Source of the DNA: Acidobacteriota bacterium
Lineage (GTDB): Bacteria; Acidobacteriota; Blastocatellia; Pyrinomonadales; Pyrinomonadaceae
NCBI GenBank assembly: GCA_019639115.1
Contig: JAHBSM010000006.1
Location: 124,001-188,000 of the forward strand
DNA: 64,000 nt
Reading direction: 5' to 3'
This document shows, piece after piece, positions 26,982 through 35,378 of this stretch. The notes below the pieces were generated by a model. The model saw only the letters and a program-made list of their open reading frames with translations. It ran no database searches and was not told where the DNA came from. A program made the position numbers and the translations under genes. Positions within the stretch are counted from its first letter, which is position 1. Each line of letters opens with the position of its first letter.

Positions 26982-29900
26982 ATGACATTCGACGAATTAA
27001 TCAATAAATATCGGAATGAATCACTGACGACGCGATCGCAGGGAGACAAGTTTGAACGCCTAATGAGAGCGTATCTACTCAGCGACCCGAAATATGCCAA
27101 TCGGTTTAGCGAAGTTTGGCTTTGGGGCGATTTCCCTTTCCGTAACCAATTTGGTGGCAACGACACAGGCGTCGACCTAGTCGCATCTACGTTCGCAGGT
27201 GAATATTGCGCGATCCAATGTAAGTTTTACGCCGAGAACGCCAAGATGGACAAATCTCAAGTTGATTCGTTCATAACGACCTCAGGCCGTTCTTTTAAAG
27301 ACGAAGATTTCCGAACAACCTCATTTGCCGAAAGGCTTTGGATCGCTACCACGCACAACTGGGGAACGAACGCTGAGAACGCGATAAAGAATCAATCTCC
27401 GTCGGTTCAGCGGCTTAATCTTGGCGACCTGCGACAAGCTCCGGTTGATTGGGAAAAGCTTGAGAAGGAGGTTCATGGACGTGATGCTCGGCTGTCGCCG
27501 AAGACGCTGAAACAGCACCAGAAATTCGCCGTCGAAAAATCGCAAGAATACTTCAAAACAAAAGACCGCGGCAAACTGATAATGGCCTGCGGCACTGGGA
27601 AGACCTTCACGAGTCTCAGGATCGCGGAAAAGGAAACCGACGGACGTGGATTTATCCTCTTTCTTGTTCCGTCGATCTCATTGCTTGCTCAGACCTTGCG
27701 CGAATGGACCGGTGACGCCGTCGAGCCCGTTTACCCGATCTGCATCTGTTCAGATCCGCAGGTAAATCCCCAAGAACTCAATAATCGCGACGTGGATAGT
27801 TTTTCTGTTCTCGATCTCGGACTTCCGGCCTCGACGGACATCGCGTCGATAACAAAACAGGTCCAATTCGCCCGATCGAAGGATCGCAAAGGGATGACCG
27901 TCGTTTTCTCGACCTATCAATCGATCTCCGTCATCGCTAAGGTACAAAAATCACTTGCCGAGAAAGGCATGGACAGCATATTCGACCTAATAGTATGCGA
28001 CGAAGCTCATCGTACCACCGGAGTTCAACTTGACGGTGATGACGAGTCGGCCTTTACCCGGGTCCACGACAACGACTTCATCAAAGCTAGGCGACGCCTT
28101 TATATGACCGCTACGCCGAGGCTTTACAGCGAAGATTCGTTGACGAGGGCGGCGCAGGCAAATGCCGTTGTCTGGTCGATGGACGATGTCGCTCATTACG
28201 GCGATGAGATTTATCGCATTGGGTTTGGTGAGGCAGTAGATCAAGAACTGCTCACCGATTACAAGGTACTTGTACTAACCCTGAGCGAAGAAGATGTTCC
28301 CGCTGCGGTACAAATGGCTATCACCAATGAAACTAGAGAAATTAAGGCCGATGACATTATCAAGCTCGTCGGCACGATCAGCGGCCTTTCTAAGCAGATC
28401 ATCGGCGACGACGGCGAGGCAAAAGCAGCCGATCCGAATGTGATGAAGCGAGCCGTTGCTTTCTGTCCGTCTATCAAGGCGTCTAAAGCTACTATGACCG
28501 CCTACAATGCGGGAACGGACATATACCTGAAAGAATTGCCCGACGACAAACGGGCGACTATGCTGCGCGTTGCGGCAAAACACATCGACGGTACATTTCC
28601 GGCAAATAAACGCGAAGAATGCCTCGATTGGCTGAAACAGGAGCCGCCTGTTGGTGAATGTCGCGTTCTCACAAACGTACGCTGCCTGTCCGAGGGTGTC
28701 GATGTCCCGTCGCTCGATGCTGTTATGTTCCTCGCTGCGCGCAATTCACAAGTTGATGTTGTGCAATCAGTTGGTCGCGTGATGCGGCTGGCTCCGGGCA
28801 AGAAATACGGCTATATCATCATTCCGGTGATCGTGCCGTCGACCGAGGAACCAGAAAAGGCCCTCGACAATAACGAACGTTACAAGGTCGTCTGGACCGT
28901 CCTAAACGCTCTTCGCGCTCACGACGACCGATTCAATGCCGTCATCAATCAGATCGAGCTAAACAAACGCCGCCCGAACAAGCTGATGATCGGCGCGACC
29001 GAAACCACCTTTCGCAATGGCGAACCCGTGGATCGAAGCGAGAGCGCCACAAAGACACAGGCCGACAATGCGGTCCAGCAGCTTCGCCTCCAGTTCGAAG
29101 AGTTGCAGTCCGTCGTTTTCGCCCGTCTCGTCAAAAAGGTCGGCAATCGACTCTATTGGGAACAATGGGCAAACACGGTCGCCGAGATCGCGACGCGCCA
29201 GATCGCACGTATTTACGCACTCATCGAAACCAATCCGCAGCAGCGCGCCGCCTTCGACGATTTCCTCGCCGGGCTTCGCAAAAACATCAATCCGTCGATC
29301 ACCGAGGACGAAGCCGTCCAGATGCTTTCGCAGCACATCATTACTCGGCCCGTCTTTGATGCCTTGTTCGAAGATTACTCGTTTGCCGCCAATAATCCGG
29401 TTTCGGTCTCGATGAACGCCATGCTCGCCGCCCTTCATGGCGAACGCATGGCCGACGATGACGAAACGCTGCAGAAGTTCTACGAATTCGTCCGCACCAC
29501 GCTAAAAGGCCTCGACAATGCCGAAGCCAAACAGGGCGTCATCGTCCGCCTCTACGAAAACTTTTTCGCCAAAGCGTTCAAGAAAATGGTCGAACGCCTT
29601 GGGATCGTTTACACGCCGGTTGAGGTTGTAGATTTCATCATTCACTCGGTCAATGACGTCCTTAAGAAAGAGTTTGGACGCGAACTCAAGGACCGTGACG
29701 TTCATATCCTCGACCCTTTCACCGGAACGGGAACCTTTATCACACGCCTGATCCAAAGCGGCCTCATTGATAAGGAATCTCTGCCGCACAAATACAAACA
29801 CGAGATATTCGCGAACGAGATCGTCCTCCTCGCGTACTACATCGCCGCCGTGAACATCGAGAACGCATATCACGATGCACTCCAAAGCTCCCCTCCTTAC

Positions 29901-31898
29901 GAAGGAGGGGTGGCAGCCGCTTCGGCTGACGGGGTGGTTCTTTCTTCCGAAACAGACTACATCCCCTTCGAAGGCATCTGCCTCACCGACACATTCCAAT
30001 TGGGCGAAGACGGCGCACAAGAGAATCTCAAAGGCGAAACTTTCAAACAGAACTCCGAACGCGTCGAACGCCAAAAACGCGCTCCGCTAAAAGTCATTTT
30101 CGGCAACCCGCCGTATTCCGTCGGTCAGAAGTCGGCTAATGATAATGCCCAGAACCTTCAATACAAACGGCTTGATTCTCTCGTTGAAGAGCATTACGCA
30201 AGAACGAGCTCGGCAACGTCGGTCAAGGCTTTGTATGACTCTTACATCAAAGCTTTTCGTTGGAGCACGGATCGATTAGACGAAAACGGCGGTGTGATTT
30301 CTTTTGTCTCAAACGGTGCGTGGCTGGAAAGTAACGGGATGGATGGCTTTCGTAAATCGCTTGAAAAAGAATTTTCTTCGATATATGTTTTCAATCTTCG
30401 CGGAAATGCACGAACAAGCGGAGAACTTCGTCGAGCAGAAGCAGGGAACGTCTTCGGCTCCGGCTCAAGAACACCAATCGCGATAACCTTGCTTGTCAAA
30501 AATCCAACTTCACCTAGTAAGAGAGCAGAAATCCAATACTTCGACATAGGCGACTACCTCAAGCGGGACGAGAAACTTTCCATCATAAAGAAATTTGAAT
30601 CCGTCAAGAATGAATCAATGCAATGGGACATTATTGTACCCAACGAGCAGGGCGATTGGATTAATCACAGAGATTCCACATTTGAAGAATTCATTCCAAT
30701 TGGCGATAAAAATGACAAAAAAGAAAATGCATTCTTCCTTAATTTCTACAGCAGAGGGCTAAGTTCTGCTAGGGATGCATGGTGTTATAACTCGTCGAGG
30801 CCTGAACTCACTAAGAACATGAGCTTGCTCGCGGACTTCTATAATGAGCAACGACTTCAGTTCCACGAAAAGAAACAACTTATACAGAACATTACTATCG
30901 AGGAAGGAGTTGAATTCAATTCCCGCAGAATTACTTGGAATCGCGGCCTGAAGCAAGACCTGCAAAGGAATAAGGAAATTCTTTTCGATGATGAGAGAAT
31001 TTATACAGCAACATATAGACCATTCTTTAAGCAAAACGTTTATTTTGCTCAGGCTCTGAATGACATGGTCTATCAGCTTCCGAAGCTATTTCCAACCACA
31101 AAACACGAGAATCTTGTAATTTCACTTTCAGGTGTTGGTGCAAGCAATAATTTTTCGGTCTTAATCACTGATCGGATACCAGACCTGCAATTGCAATTCA
31201 ACGGTCAATGCTTTCCGCTTTATTACTATGAAGAGAATCGGCCTGATAGTCCGACTTTGTTTGACACAGCGGGCGAACCGCAGTTTGTACGGCGCGATGG
31301 TGTGAGCGACTTTATCGCCAAGCGTGCAAAGGAACAATACGCGACTGCGATCAGGAAAGAAGATATTTTCTATTACGTTTACGGCTTTCTCCACAGCCCC
31401 GAATACCGCCAAAACTTCGCCAACGACCTAAAGAAAATGCTCCCGCGAATTCCGCTCGTCGATGACCTGAAAGACTTCGTCGCATTCTCGAAAGCAGGCC
31501 GAGATCTTGCACAGTTGCACCTCAACTACGAGAAAGTCTCAGCCTATCCCGATCTAAAAGTCACCGGCGACGAAATTAACAACTTTCGCGTCGGCAAGAT
31601 GACATTTGTCGATAAAACAACCAAAGAAGCGATCCGTTACAACGGCGATATCGTCGTCTCAAACATTCCCGCAAAAGCCTACGATTATGTCATCAACGGC
31701 AAATCTGCTATCGAATGGATAATGGAACGCTACCAATACAAACAAGACCCGGCGTCCGGGATAATAAACGACCCAAACAACTGGGCCGACGAAGTCGGCA
31801 ATCCGCGATACATTCTCGACCTTTTGCTGTCGATAGTTAATGTCAGTGTGCAAACTGTGGACATTGTGGAAACTTTACCTAAACCTAAATTTGAGTGA
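26982..31898 (+). CDS. Type ISP restriction-modification enzyme (nuclease-helicase-methyltransferase in one chain)
   Basis: 1638 residues, close to LlaGI/LlaBIII-type enzymes. Order of parts: an Mrr-like PD-(D/E)xK nuclease (about 55-85, GVDLVAS with Asp65 and AIQCK with Lys81); an SF2 translocase with Walker A MACGTGKTF near 205, DEAH in VCDEAHRTTG near 340, MTATPRLY and QSVGRVMR near 590; a helical coupler; a gamma-class N6-adenine methylase with ILDPFTGTGTF near 910 and NPPYSVGQ near 1042; then a target-recognition region to the end. It would methylate one DNA strand at an asymmetric site and cut unmethylated DNA after translocation. The recognition region (about 30200-31250) is clearly more AT-rich than neighbours, as is usual for swapped specificity modules. 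A palindromic repeat lies in frame near residues 970-986. Start: ATG 26982; the earlier TTG at 26952 is less likely. rmuC starts 6 bp after the stop. Confidence 0.92.
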   Translation: MTFDELINKYRNESLTTRSQGDKFERLMRAYLLSDPKYANRFSEVWLWGDFPFRNQFGGNDTGVDLVASTFAGEYCAIQCKFYAENAKMDKSQVDSFITTSGRSFKDEDFRTTSFAERLWIATTHNWGTNAENAIKNQSPSVQRLNLGDLRQAPVDWEKLEKEVHGRDARLSPKTLKQHQKFAVEKSQEYFKTKDRGKLIMACGTGKTFTSLRIAEKETDGRGFILFLVPSISLLAQTLREWTGDAVEPVYPICICSDPQVNPQELNNRDVDSFSVLDLGLPASTDIASITKQVQFARSKDRKGMTVVFSTYQSISVIAKVQKSLAEKGMDSIFDLIVCDEAHRTTGVQLDGDDESAFTRVHDNDFIKARRRLYMTATPRLYSEDSLTRAAQANAVVWSMDDVAHYGDEIYRIGFGEAVDQELLTDYKVLVLTLSEEDVPAAVQMAITNETREIKADDIIKLVGTISGLSKQIIGDDGEAKAADPNVMKRAVAFCPSIKASKATMTAYNAGTDIYLKELPDDKRATMLRVAAKHIDGTFPANKREECLDWLKQEPPVGECRVLTNVRCLSEGVDVPSLDAVMFLAARNSQVDVVQSVGRVMRLAPGKKYGYIIIPVIVPSTEEPEKALDNNERYKVVWTVLNALRAHDDRFNAVINQIELNKRRPNKLMIGATETTFRNGEPVDRSESATKTQADNAVQQLRLQFEELQSVVFARLVKKVGNRLYWEQWANTVAEIATRQIARIYALIETNPQQRAAFDDFLAGLRKNINPSITEDEAVQMLSQHIITRPVFDALFEDYSFAANNPVSVSMNAMLAALHGERMADDDETLQKFYEFVRTTLKGLDNAEAKQGVIVRLYENFFAKAFKKMVERLGIVYTPVEVVDFIIHSVNDVLKKEFGRELKDRDVHILDPFTGTGTFITRLIQSGLIDKESLPHKYKHEIFANEIVLLAYYIAAVNIENAYHDALQSSPPYEGGVAAASADGVVLSSETDYIPFEGICLTDTFQLGEDGAQENLKGETFKQNSERVERQKRAPLKVIFGNPPYSVGQKSANDNAQNLQYKRLDSLVEEHYARTSSATSVKALYDSYIKAFRWSTDRLDENGGVISFVSNGAWLESNGMDGFRKSLEKEFSSIYVFNLRGNARTSGELRRAEAGNVFGSGSRTPIAITLLVKNPTSPSKRAEIQYFDIGDYLKRDEKLSIIKKFESVKNESMQWDIIVPNEQGDWINHRDSTFEEFIPIGDKNDKKENAFFLNFYSRGLSSARDAWCYNSSRPELTKNMSLLADFYNEQRLQFHEKKQLIQNITIEEGVEFNSRRITWNRGLKQDLQRNKEILFDDERIYTATYRPFFKQNVYFAQALNDMVYQLPKLFPTTKHENLVISLSGVGASNNFSVLITDRIPDLQLQFNGQCFPLYYYEENRPDSPTLFDTAGEPQFVRRDGVSDFIAKRAKEQYATAIRKEDIFYYVYGFLHSPEYRQNFANDLKKMLPRIPLVDDLKDFVAFSKAGRDLAQLHLNYEKVSAYPDLKVTGDEINNFRVGKMTFVDKTTKEAIRYNGDIVVSNIPAKAYDYVINGKSAIEWIMERYQYKQDPASGIINDPNNWADEVGNPRYILDLLLSIVNVSVQTVDIVETLPKPKFE
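29890..29939 (+). repeat. Palindromic repeat element inserted in frame in the methylase domain
   Basis: Two adjoining palindromes: CCCCTCCTT-ACG-AAGGAGGGG (29890-29910) and CAGCCG-CTT-CGGCTG (29914-29928), followed by ACGGGGTGGTT. They encode SPPYEGGVAAASADGVV between NIENAYHDALQ and the conserved YIPFEGICLTDTFQL. The compact double hairpin and low-complexity translation are unlike flanking codons, which suggests a mobile repeat that landed without breaking the frame. Confidence 0.7.
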
Positions 31899-31904
31899 GG
31901 AAAT

Positions 31905-33455
31905 ATGGATAACAATACTCTCATTATCATCGCAGTCGTCGCTATCGCCGGAATAGTCATTGGGGCGATCATCGGTTATCTGCTCGGCGGAAAGAAAGAC
32001 TCGGGCATGGAAGCCGAAAAAGCCGGTGCCGAAGCAAAAGCCACACAGCTACAAAGCCAACTGTCCGAAAAGAACGTCGAACTCTCTCGTCGCGATGACG
32101 ATATCAAGCGGCAACAGGAAAAGCTTATCGAAGCCGAAGCGGCGAAGACTAAAGCCGAAACTGAACTTACCGAAACCCGGGCAAATATCGTCGAACTTAA
32201 CGACCAACTCGAATCAAAAGAGCTAGAACGTGCTTCGTACCGCGATGCCCATATCGCCGCCGAGAAGAAAAGCGTTGAATTACAAGCGAGAAACGACTCG
32301 ATCCTTCAACAACTAGAGGAACAGAAACAGTTTCTTGCCGAGGCAGACATAAAGCTGCGAGACGCCTTTGCTTCACTATCCTCCGAGGCTCTTCGAAAAA
32401 ACAACGCCACGTTCCTCGAATCCGCCAAGGAAACTCTCGAAGCCAAAGTCAAAGAATCGGCCACCGAACTCGACGCACGAAAGGTCGCGATCGAAACGCT
32501 GGTCAAACCGCTGGGTGAAAGCCTCAAGAACTTCGACACCAAATTACAAGACATCGAGATCAAACGCGAGGGAGCCTATAAGGGCATTGAGGCTTGGCTG
32601 GAGGTAATGAAAGGTGAGACCGAACAGTTAAATACCGGCACGAAAAAATTGGTCAACGCGTTGACCACTTCTCATGTTCGCGGTCGATATGGCGAGATAG
32701 CTCTTCGCCGACTTGTCGAGGCGGCCGGAATGCTCGATAAGTGTCATTTCGCCGAACAAGAATCTGTTGCAACAGAAACAGGTAGGTTGCGACCGGATAT
32801 GACTATTTTCCTGCCGGGCGAGAAAACGCTTATCGTTGACTCCAAGGTGCCTATGGCTGCGTACAATCGTGTATTCGAGACGGAAGATGCCGCTGAGCAG
32901 AAGAAGCACCTGAAGGACCACGCCTTAGCTGTACGAACCCACGTTGAGCAGCTCTCTGATAAATCCTACTGGAACCAATTTGAGCAGGCTCCGGATTTCG
33001 TGATCATGTACCTTGAGTTTGAGTCATGTTATGGTGCCGCTTTAATGCATGATTCTGAGATCCTATATGAGGCAATGAACAACGGGATCGTATTCGCGAC
33101 CCCATCGACCTTTCTAGGATTGCTTCGGACGGTCAACTATATGTGGCAACAAGTGCGACTGGCCGACGGTATCCTCGAAATGCGTGATGCCGGTGTCGAA
33201 CTCTATAAAAGGACCAATACGATGCTGGAACATTTTAGCCGAATTGGTTCAGGTCTCAACTCCGCAGTTTCTGCATATAATGCCGCCCTTGGTTCGATGG
33301 AATCGCGGGTAATAACGCACCTTGAAAAGATCAAAGACATCGGCGGCAGCTCAACCCAGAAAGAGATTCCAAGCTTGAAGCCCGTCGAAACTGCTGTTCG
33401 CGAGGTGACGAAACAGATTGCGTCATCAGAACAGAGCTTCGAAGCGCAGGAATAA
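31905..33455 (+). CDS. rmuC: DNA recombination protein RmuC
   Basis: 516 residues. A transmembrane helix at about 5-28 (IIIAVVAIAGIVIGAIIGYLLGG in part), a long Lys/Glu/Ala coiled coil at about 35-145, then the RmuC domain at about 190-460: HVRGRYGEIALRRLVEAAGM, LIVDSKVPMAAYNR, DFVIMYLEFES and VFATPSTFLGLLRTVNYMWQQ. The domain belongs to the PD-(D/E)xK nuclease superfamily, and rmuC mutants in E. coli show altered inversion rates at repeats. Its Shine-Dalgarno GAGGA overlaps the stop of the type ISP gene and the gap is 6 bp, so the two are one transcription unit. It ends at a terminator shared with the convergent repeat gene. Confidence 0.92.
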   Translation: MDNNTLIIIAVVAIAGIVIGAIIGYLLGGKKDSGMEAEKAGAEAKATQLQSQLSEKNVELSRRDDDIKRQQEKLIEAEAAKTKAETELTETRANIVELNDQLESKELERASYRDAHIAAEKKSVELQARNDSILQQLEEQKQFLAEADIKLRDAFASLSSEALRKNNATFLESAKETLEAKVKESATELDARKVAIETLVKPLGESLKNFDTKLQDIEIKREGAYKGIEAWLEVMKGETEQLNTGTKKLVNALTTSHVRGRYGEIALRRLVEAAGMLDKCHFAEQESVATETGRLRPDMTIFLPGEKTLIVDSKVPMAAYNRVFETEDAAEQKKHLKDHALAVRTHVEQLSDKSYWNQFEQAPDFVIMYLEFESCYGAALMHDSEILYEAMNNGIVFATPSTFLGLLRTVNYMWQQVRLADGILEMRDAGVELYKRTNTMLEHFSRIGSGLNSAVSAYNAALGSMESRVITHLEKIKDIGGSSTQKEIPSLKPVETAVREVTKQIASSEQSFEAQE

Positions 33456-33574
33456 CGAAATAGCAAAGCATTTTCAGCGACAACCATCTGCGATCAGATC
33501 ACGGCTTCACAAGCTTGGCCTGATTAAGTTCTTGATCAAGCGCTTGTGTGTCTGAATTCGAAATTTCCCGCAAG

Positions 33575-33596
33575 AGCCCGTCGTTACGGGCTTTTT
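33575..33596 (+). terminator. Intrinsic terminator after rmuC
   Basis: AGCCCGT (33575-33581) and ACGGGCT (33586-33592) form a 7-bp stem with a four-base loop, then TTTT. It is directional for the plus strand. The stop codon of the minus-strand heptad gene lies within this hairpin. Confidence 0.8.
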
Positions 33597-34177
33597 GATG
33601 TTTGGGCGGGGGTTGGGAAGGCAGAAAGGCGGCGGAAAACGCGGAAATGGCGTCGAACGACGGCAGTTTGGCGGCTCATTATTGCGTGATGGAGCCTCAT
33701 TATTGCGTGATGGAGCCTCATTATTGCGTGTCGGAGGCTCATTATTGCGTGATGGAGCCTCATTATTGCGTGTCGGAGGCTCATTATTGCGTGATGGAGG
33801 CTCATTATTGCGTGTCGGAGGCTCATTATTGCGTGTCGGAGGCTCCCTATTGCGTGATGGAGGCTCATTTTTGCGTGTCGGAGGCTCATTATTGCGTGAT
33901 GGAGGCTCATTTTTGCGACTTGGAGGCTCATTATTGCGTGATGGAACCTCATTATTGCGTGTCGGAGGCTCATTATTGCGTGTCGGAGGCTCAAGAACGC
34001 GGCTTGATGGGAAAAGACTTGCATATGAACCGGCCTTTGTGATATTTTGCTGTTCCTCAGAACAGGAACGACGTTGAGATGCTTGGAAACAAGGCGTTTG
34101 GCGTCGGCAGAAGGCAGGTTCGCCCTATTGAAACTGTTCTGAGTAAGGGCTAAGATCCGGTCTTCGGTGTTTTGCAC
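33584..34177 (-). CDS. Heptad-repeat protein encoded by the 21-bp array (unknown function)
   Basis: 197 residues. The GTG start at 34177 has a perfect GAGGAG Shine-Dalgarno (34190-34185) seven bases upstream, the best ribosome site of any frame through the array. Residues 1-60 are non-repetitive (NTEDRILALTQNSFNRANLP, LVSKHLNVVPVLRNSKIS). Residues about 61-168 are 15 units of seven residues with the pattern M-S/R-L-R/H-H-A-I. Residues 169-197 are basic. The heptads put Leu and Ala four and three apart, as in an Ala-type amphipathic helix, with one or two His per unit. Three other frames across the array are also open because each unit is 21 bp, so openness alone is no proof of coding. I recognise no family. 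Confidence 0.45.
   Translation of the reverse strand: MQNTEDRILALTQNSFNRANLPSADAKRLVSKHLNVVPVLRNSKISQRPVHMQVFSHQAAFLSLRHAIMSLRHAIMRFHHAIMSLQVAKMSLHHAIMSLRHAKMSLHHAIGSLRHAIMSLRHAIMSLHHAIMSLRHAIMRLHHAIMSLRHAIMRLHHAIMRLHHAIMSRQTAVVRRHFRVFRRLSAFPTPAQTSKSP
33673..33993. repeat. 21-bp tandem repeat array, 15 full copies plus a partial one
   Basis: The unit is GGCTCATTATTGCGTGATGGA. Two main versions alternate irregularly: one ends GTGATGGA (A), the other GTGTCGGA (B). Order on the plus strand: A A B A B A B B A B A C A B B, where C ends GACTTGGA. Units 2, 3, 5 and 14 differ in the first two bases, and units 9, 10 and 12 vary within the TCATTATT core. Copies are directly adjacent with no spacers, so this is not CRISPR. 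The 21-bp period is two DNA turns and seven codons. Confidence 0.97.
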
Positions 34178-34329
34178 TTAAAAACTCCTCGCCGTCCTCA
34201 TTCTCCCGACCTTCAATATTCGATCCATCGTTTCTGCCTTCCGAGTGGGTGGCTGCGGCATCAATGCCCGGGACATTCCCCGCATATGCCGCAGCCCGCC
34301 CGAAAATATCACTTGAGGAGAAGAAACAA

Positions 34330-35025
34330 ATGATACCTTCAAATAGTTGGTTCCCTTCCAGTTTCGCTGATCGGGCGGTCTGGTTTCAGACGTTCTCGAC
34401 GGCTTTTGAGACGATCGGGCCGGCTCTGGGATTTTCGGCGGGCGAAGTGACCGCCGTCAAGAACGACAACGCGGTGATGCAATGGCTGGTCAACGCCTTG
34501 CCCGACGTGGACGCATACAACGAGGGCCTCAGGCTGTTTCGCCGCACGATCACCGAGGGCCCGGTGGACGGCACCGAACCGTCGCTGCCCGTGCTGGCGA
34601 CGCTGCCCACGTATTCGCCGGTCGATCAGGGCATCTACGAGCGGCTCGACAACCTTGTGAAACGGATACGGCTGGCGGCGGGATACTCGGACGAAGAAGG
34701 CGCCCAGCTCGGGATCATTCCCAAAAAACCGGGCAGCATCTCGCCCGGCGAGGCTAAACCCGCACTTACCGCCGACACCGATCCGGACAACGTGGTATTC
34801 GTCAAATTCAGGAAAGGCCAGTTCAGCGGCATCTTTCTTCAGGTGTCGATCGACAAAGGCCCGTGGGTCGATCAGGGCCGCTTCACGCGTTCGCCCGCGA
34901 CACTCAACATACCTCAGGGCCCGGACGAACTGCCGCGGCTCGTCGCTCTCAGAGCCCGATACCTCGACGGCGATACGACCGTCGGCGAGAATTCGGACGT
35001 GGTCGTCATCAGGACGACGCCCTGA
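34330..35025 (+). CDS. Unknown protein with helical N-terminal and Fn3-like C-terminal region
   Basis: 231 residues, no signal peptide. The start at 34330 is supported by GAGGAG nine bases upstream; a longer frame to 34249 is unlikely. Residues 1-130 look alpha-helical (FADRAVWFQTFSTAFETIG, KNDNAVMQWLVNALPDVDAYNEGLRLFRRT, YERLDNLVKRIRLAAGY). After a Pro/Gly-rich linker, residues about 165-231 look like a beta-sandwich repeat (VFVKFRKGQFSGIFLQVSIDKGPWVDQGRF, RYLDGDTTVGENSDVVVI), similar to fibronectin type III-like ends of uncharacterised proteins. I do not recognise the family. It lies alone between the repeat array and palindromic elements. Confidence 0.75.
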   Translation: MIPSNSWFPSSFADRAVWFQTFSTAFETIGPALGFSAGEVTAVKNDNAVMQWLVNALPDVDAYNEGLRLFRRTITEGPVDGTEPSLPVLATLPTYSPVDQGIYERLDNLVKRIRLAAGYSDEEGAQLGIIPKKPGSISPGEAKPALTADTDPDNVVFVKFRKGQFSGIFLQVSIDKGPWVDQGRFTRSPATLNIPQGPDELPRLVALRARYLDGDTTVGENSDVVVIRTTP

Positions 35026-35032
35026 TCCGTTT

Positions 35033-35092
35033 GGGCTAAAGCCCGGGAGTTTTGTTTTGGCAATTTTGTTCCACTAGCTGAAGCTAGTGGAA
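35033..35092. repeat. Two short palindromic elements after the unknown gene
   Basis: GGGCTAAAGCCC (35033-35044) is followed 24 bases later by an almost perfect 24-bp palindrome, TTCCACTAGCT-GA-AGCTAGTGGAA (35069-35092). Neither has a proper T-run after it. Their form suggests dispersed extragenic palindromes rather than ordinary terminators, though either could stop transcription of the gene ending at 35025. Confidence 0.6.
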
Positions 35093-35147
35093 ATTCGTCG
35101 ATCGTGTTGGTATTGCATTCTAGATACTTTTGGGGCAGAGTTTATGC

Positions 35148-35378
35148 ATGATATTCGAGCGAATAACAATTGATCCCAAACGTATGAACGGCCAGCCCTG
35201 CATTCGGCAGTTGCGACTGACGGTTCGGCGCGTGGTCGAGGCAGTCGCCACTTATCCTGACCGCCGCGACCTGCAACGTGAATTCCCTGAACTCGAAGAC
35301 GAAGACATTCGCGAGGCTCTCGCATACGCGGCGGCGAATCTCGACGACCGCGTGATCGAACTTGCCTTGACCAAATGA
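35148..35378 (+). CDS. DUF433 antitoxin (VapB45-like)
   Basis: A 76-residue DUF433 protein: FERITIDPKRMNGQPCIRQLRLTVRRVVE and the Asp/Glu-rich REFPELEDEDIREALAYAA helix are the family hallmarks. It has a winged-helix-like DNA-binding fold and is the antitoxin of DUF433/DUF5615 pairs. ATG at 35148 matches the family start better than 35130. Its TGA overlaps the ATG of the toxin gene (ATGA). Confidence 0.88.
   Translation: MIFERITIDPKRMNGQPCIRQLRLTVRRVVEAVATYPDRRDLQREFPELEDEDIREALAYAAANLDDRVIELALTK

Noticed and set aside
33673..33993. CRISPR array
   Set aside because: Units are joined head to tail with no spacers, and no cas genes are nearby.
33602..34042. Second plus-strand ORF across the array (AHYCVME repeats)
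   Set aside because: Same reason; no ribosome site, Cys/His-rich translation looks accidental.
33595..34077. Plus-strand ORF across the tandem array (GSLLRDG repeats)
   Set aside because: It has no ribosome site and starts inside the rmuC terminator T-run; openness follows from the 21-bp unit.
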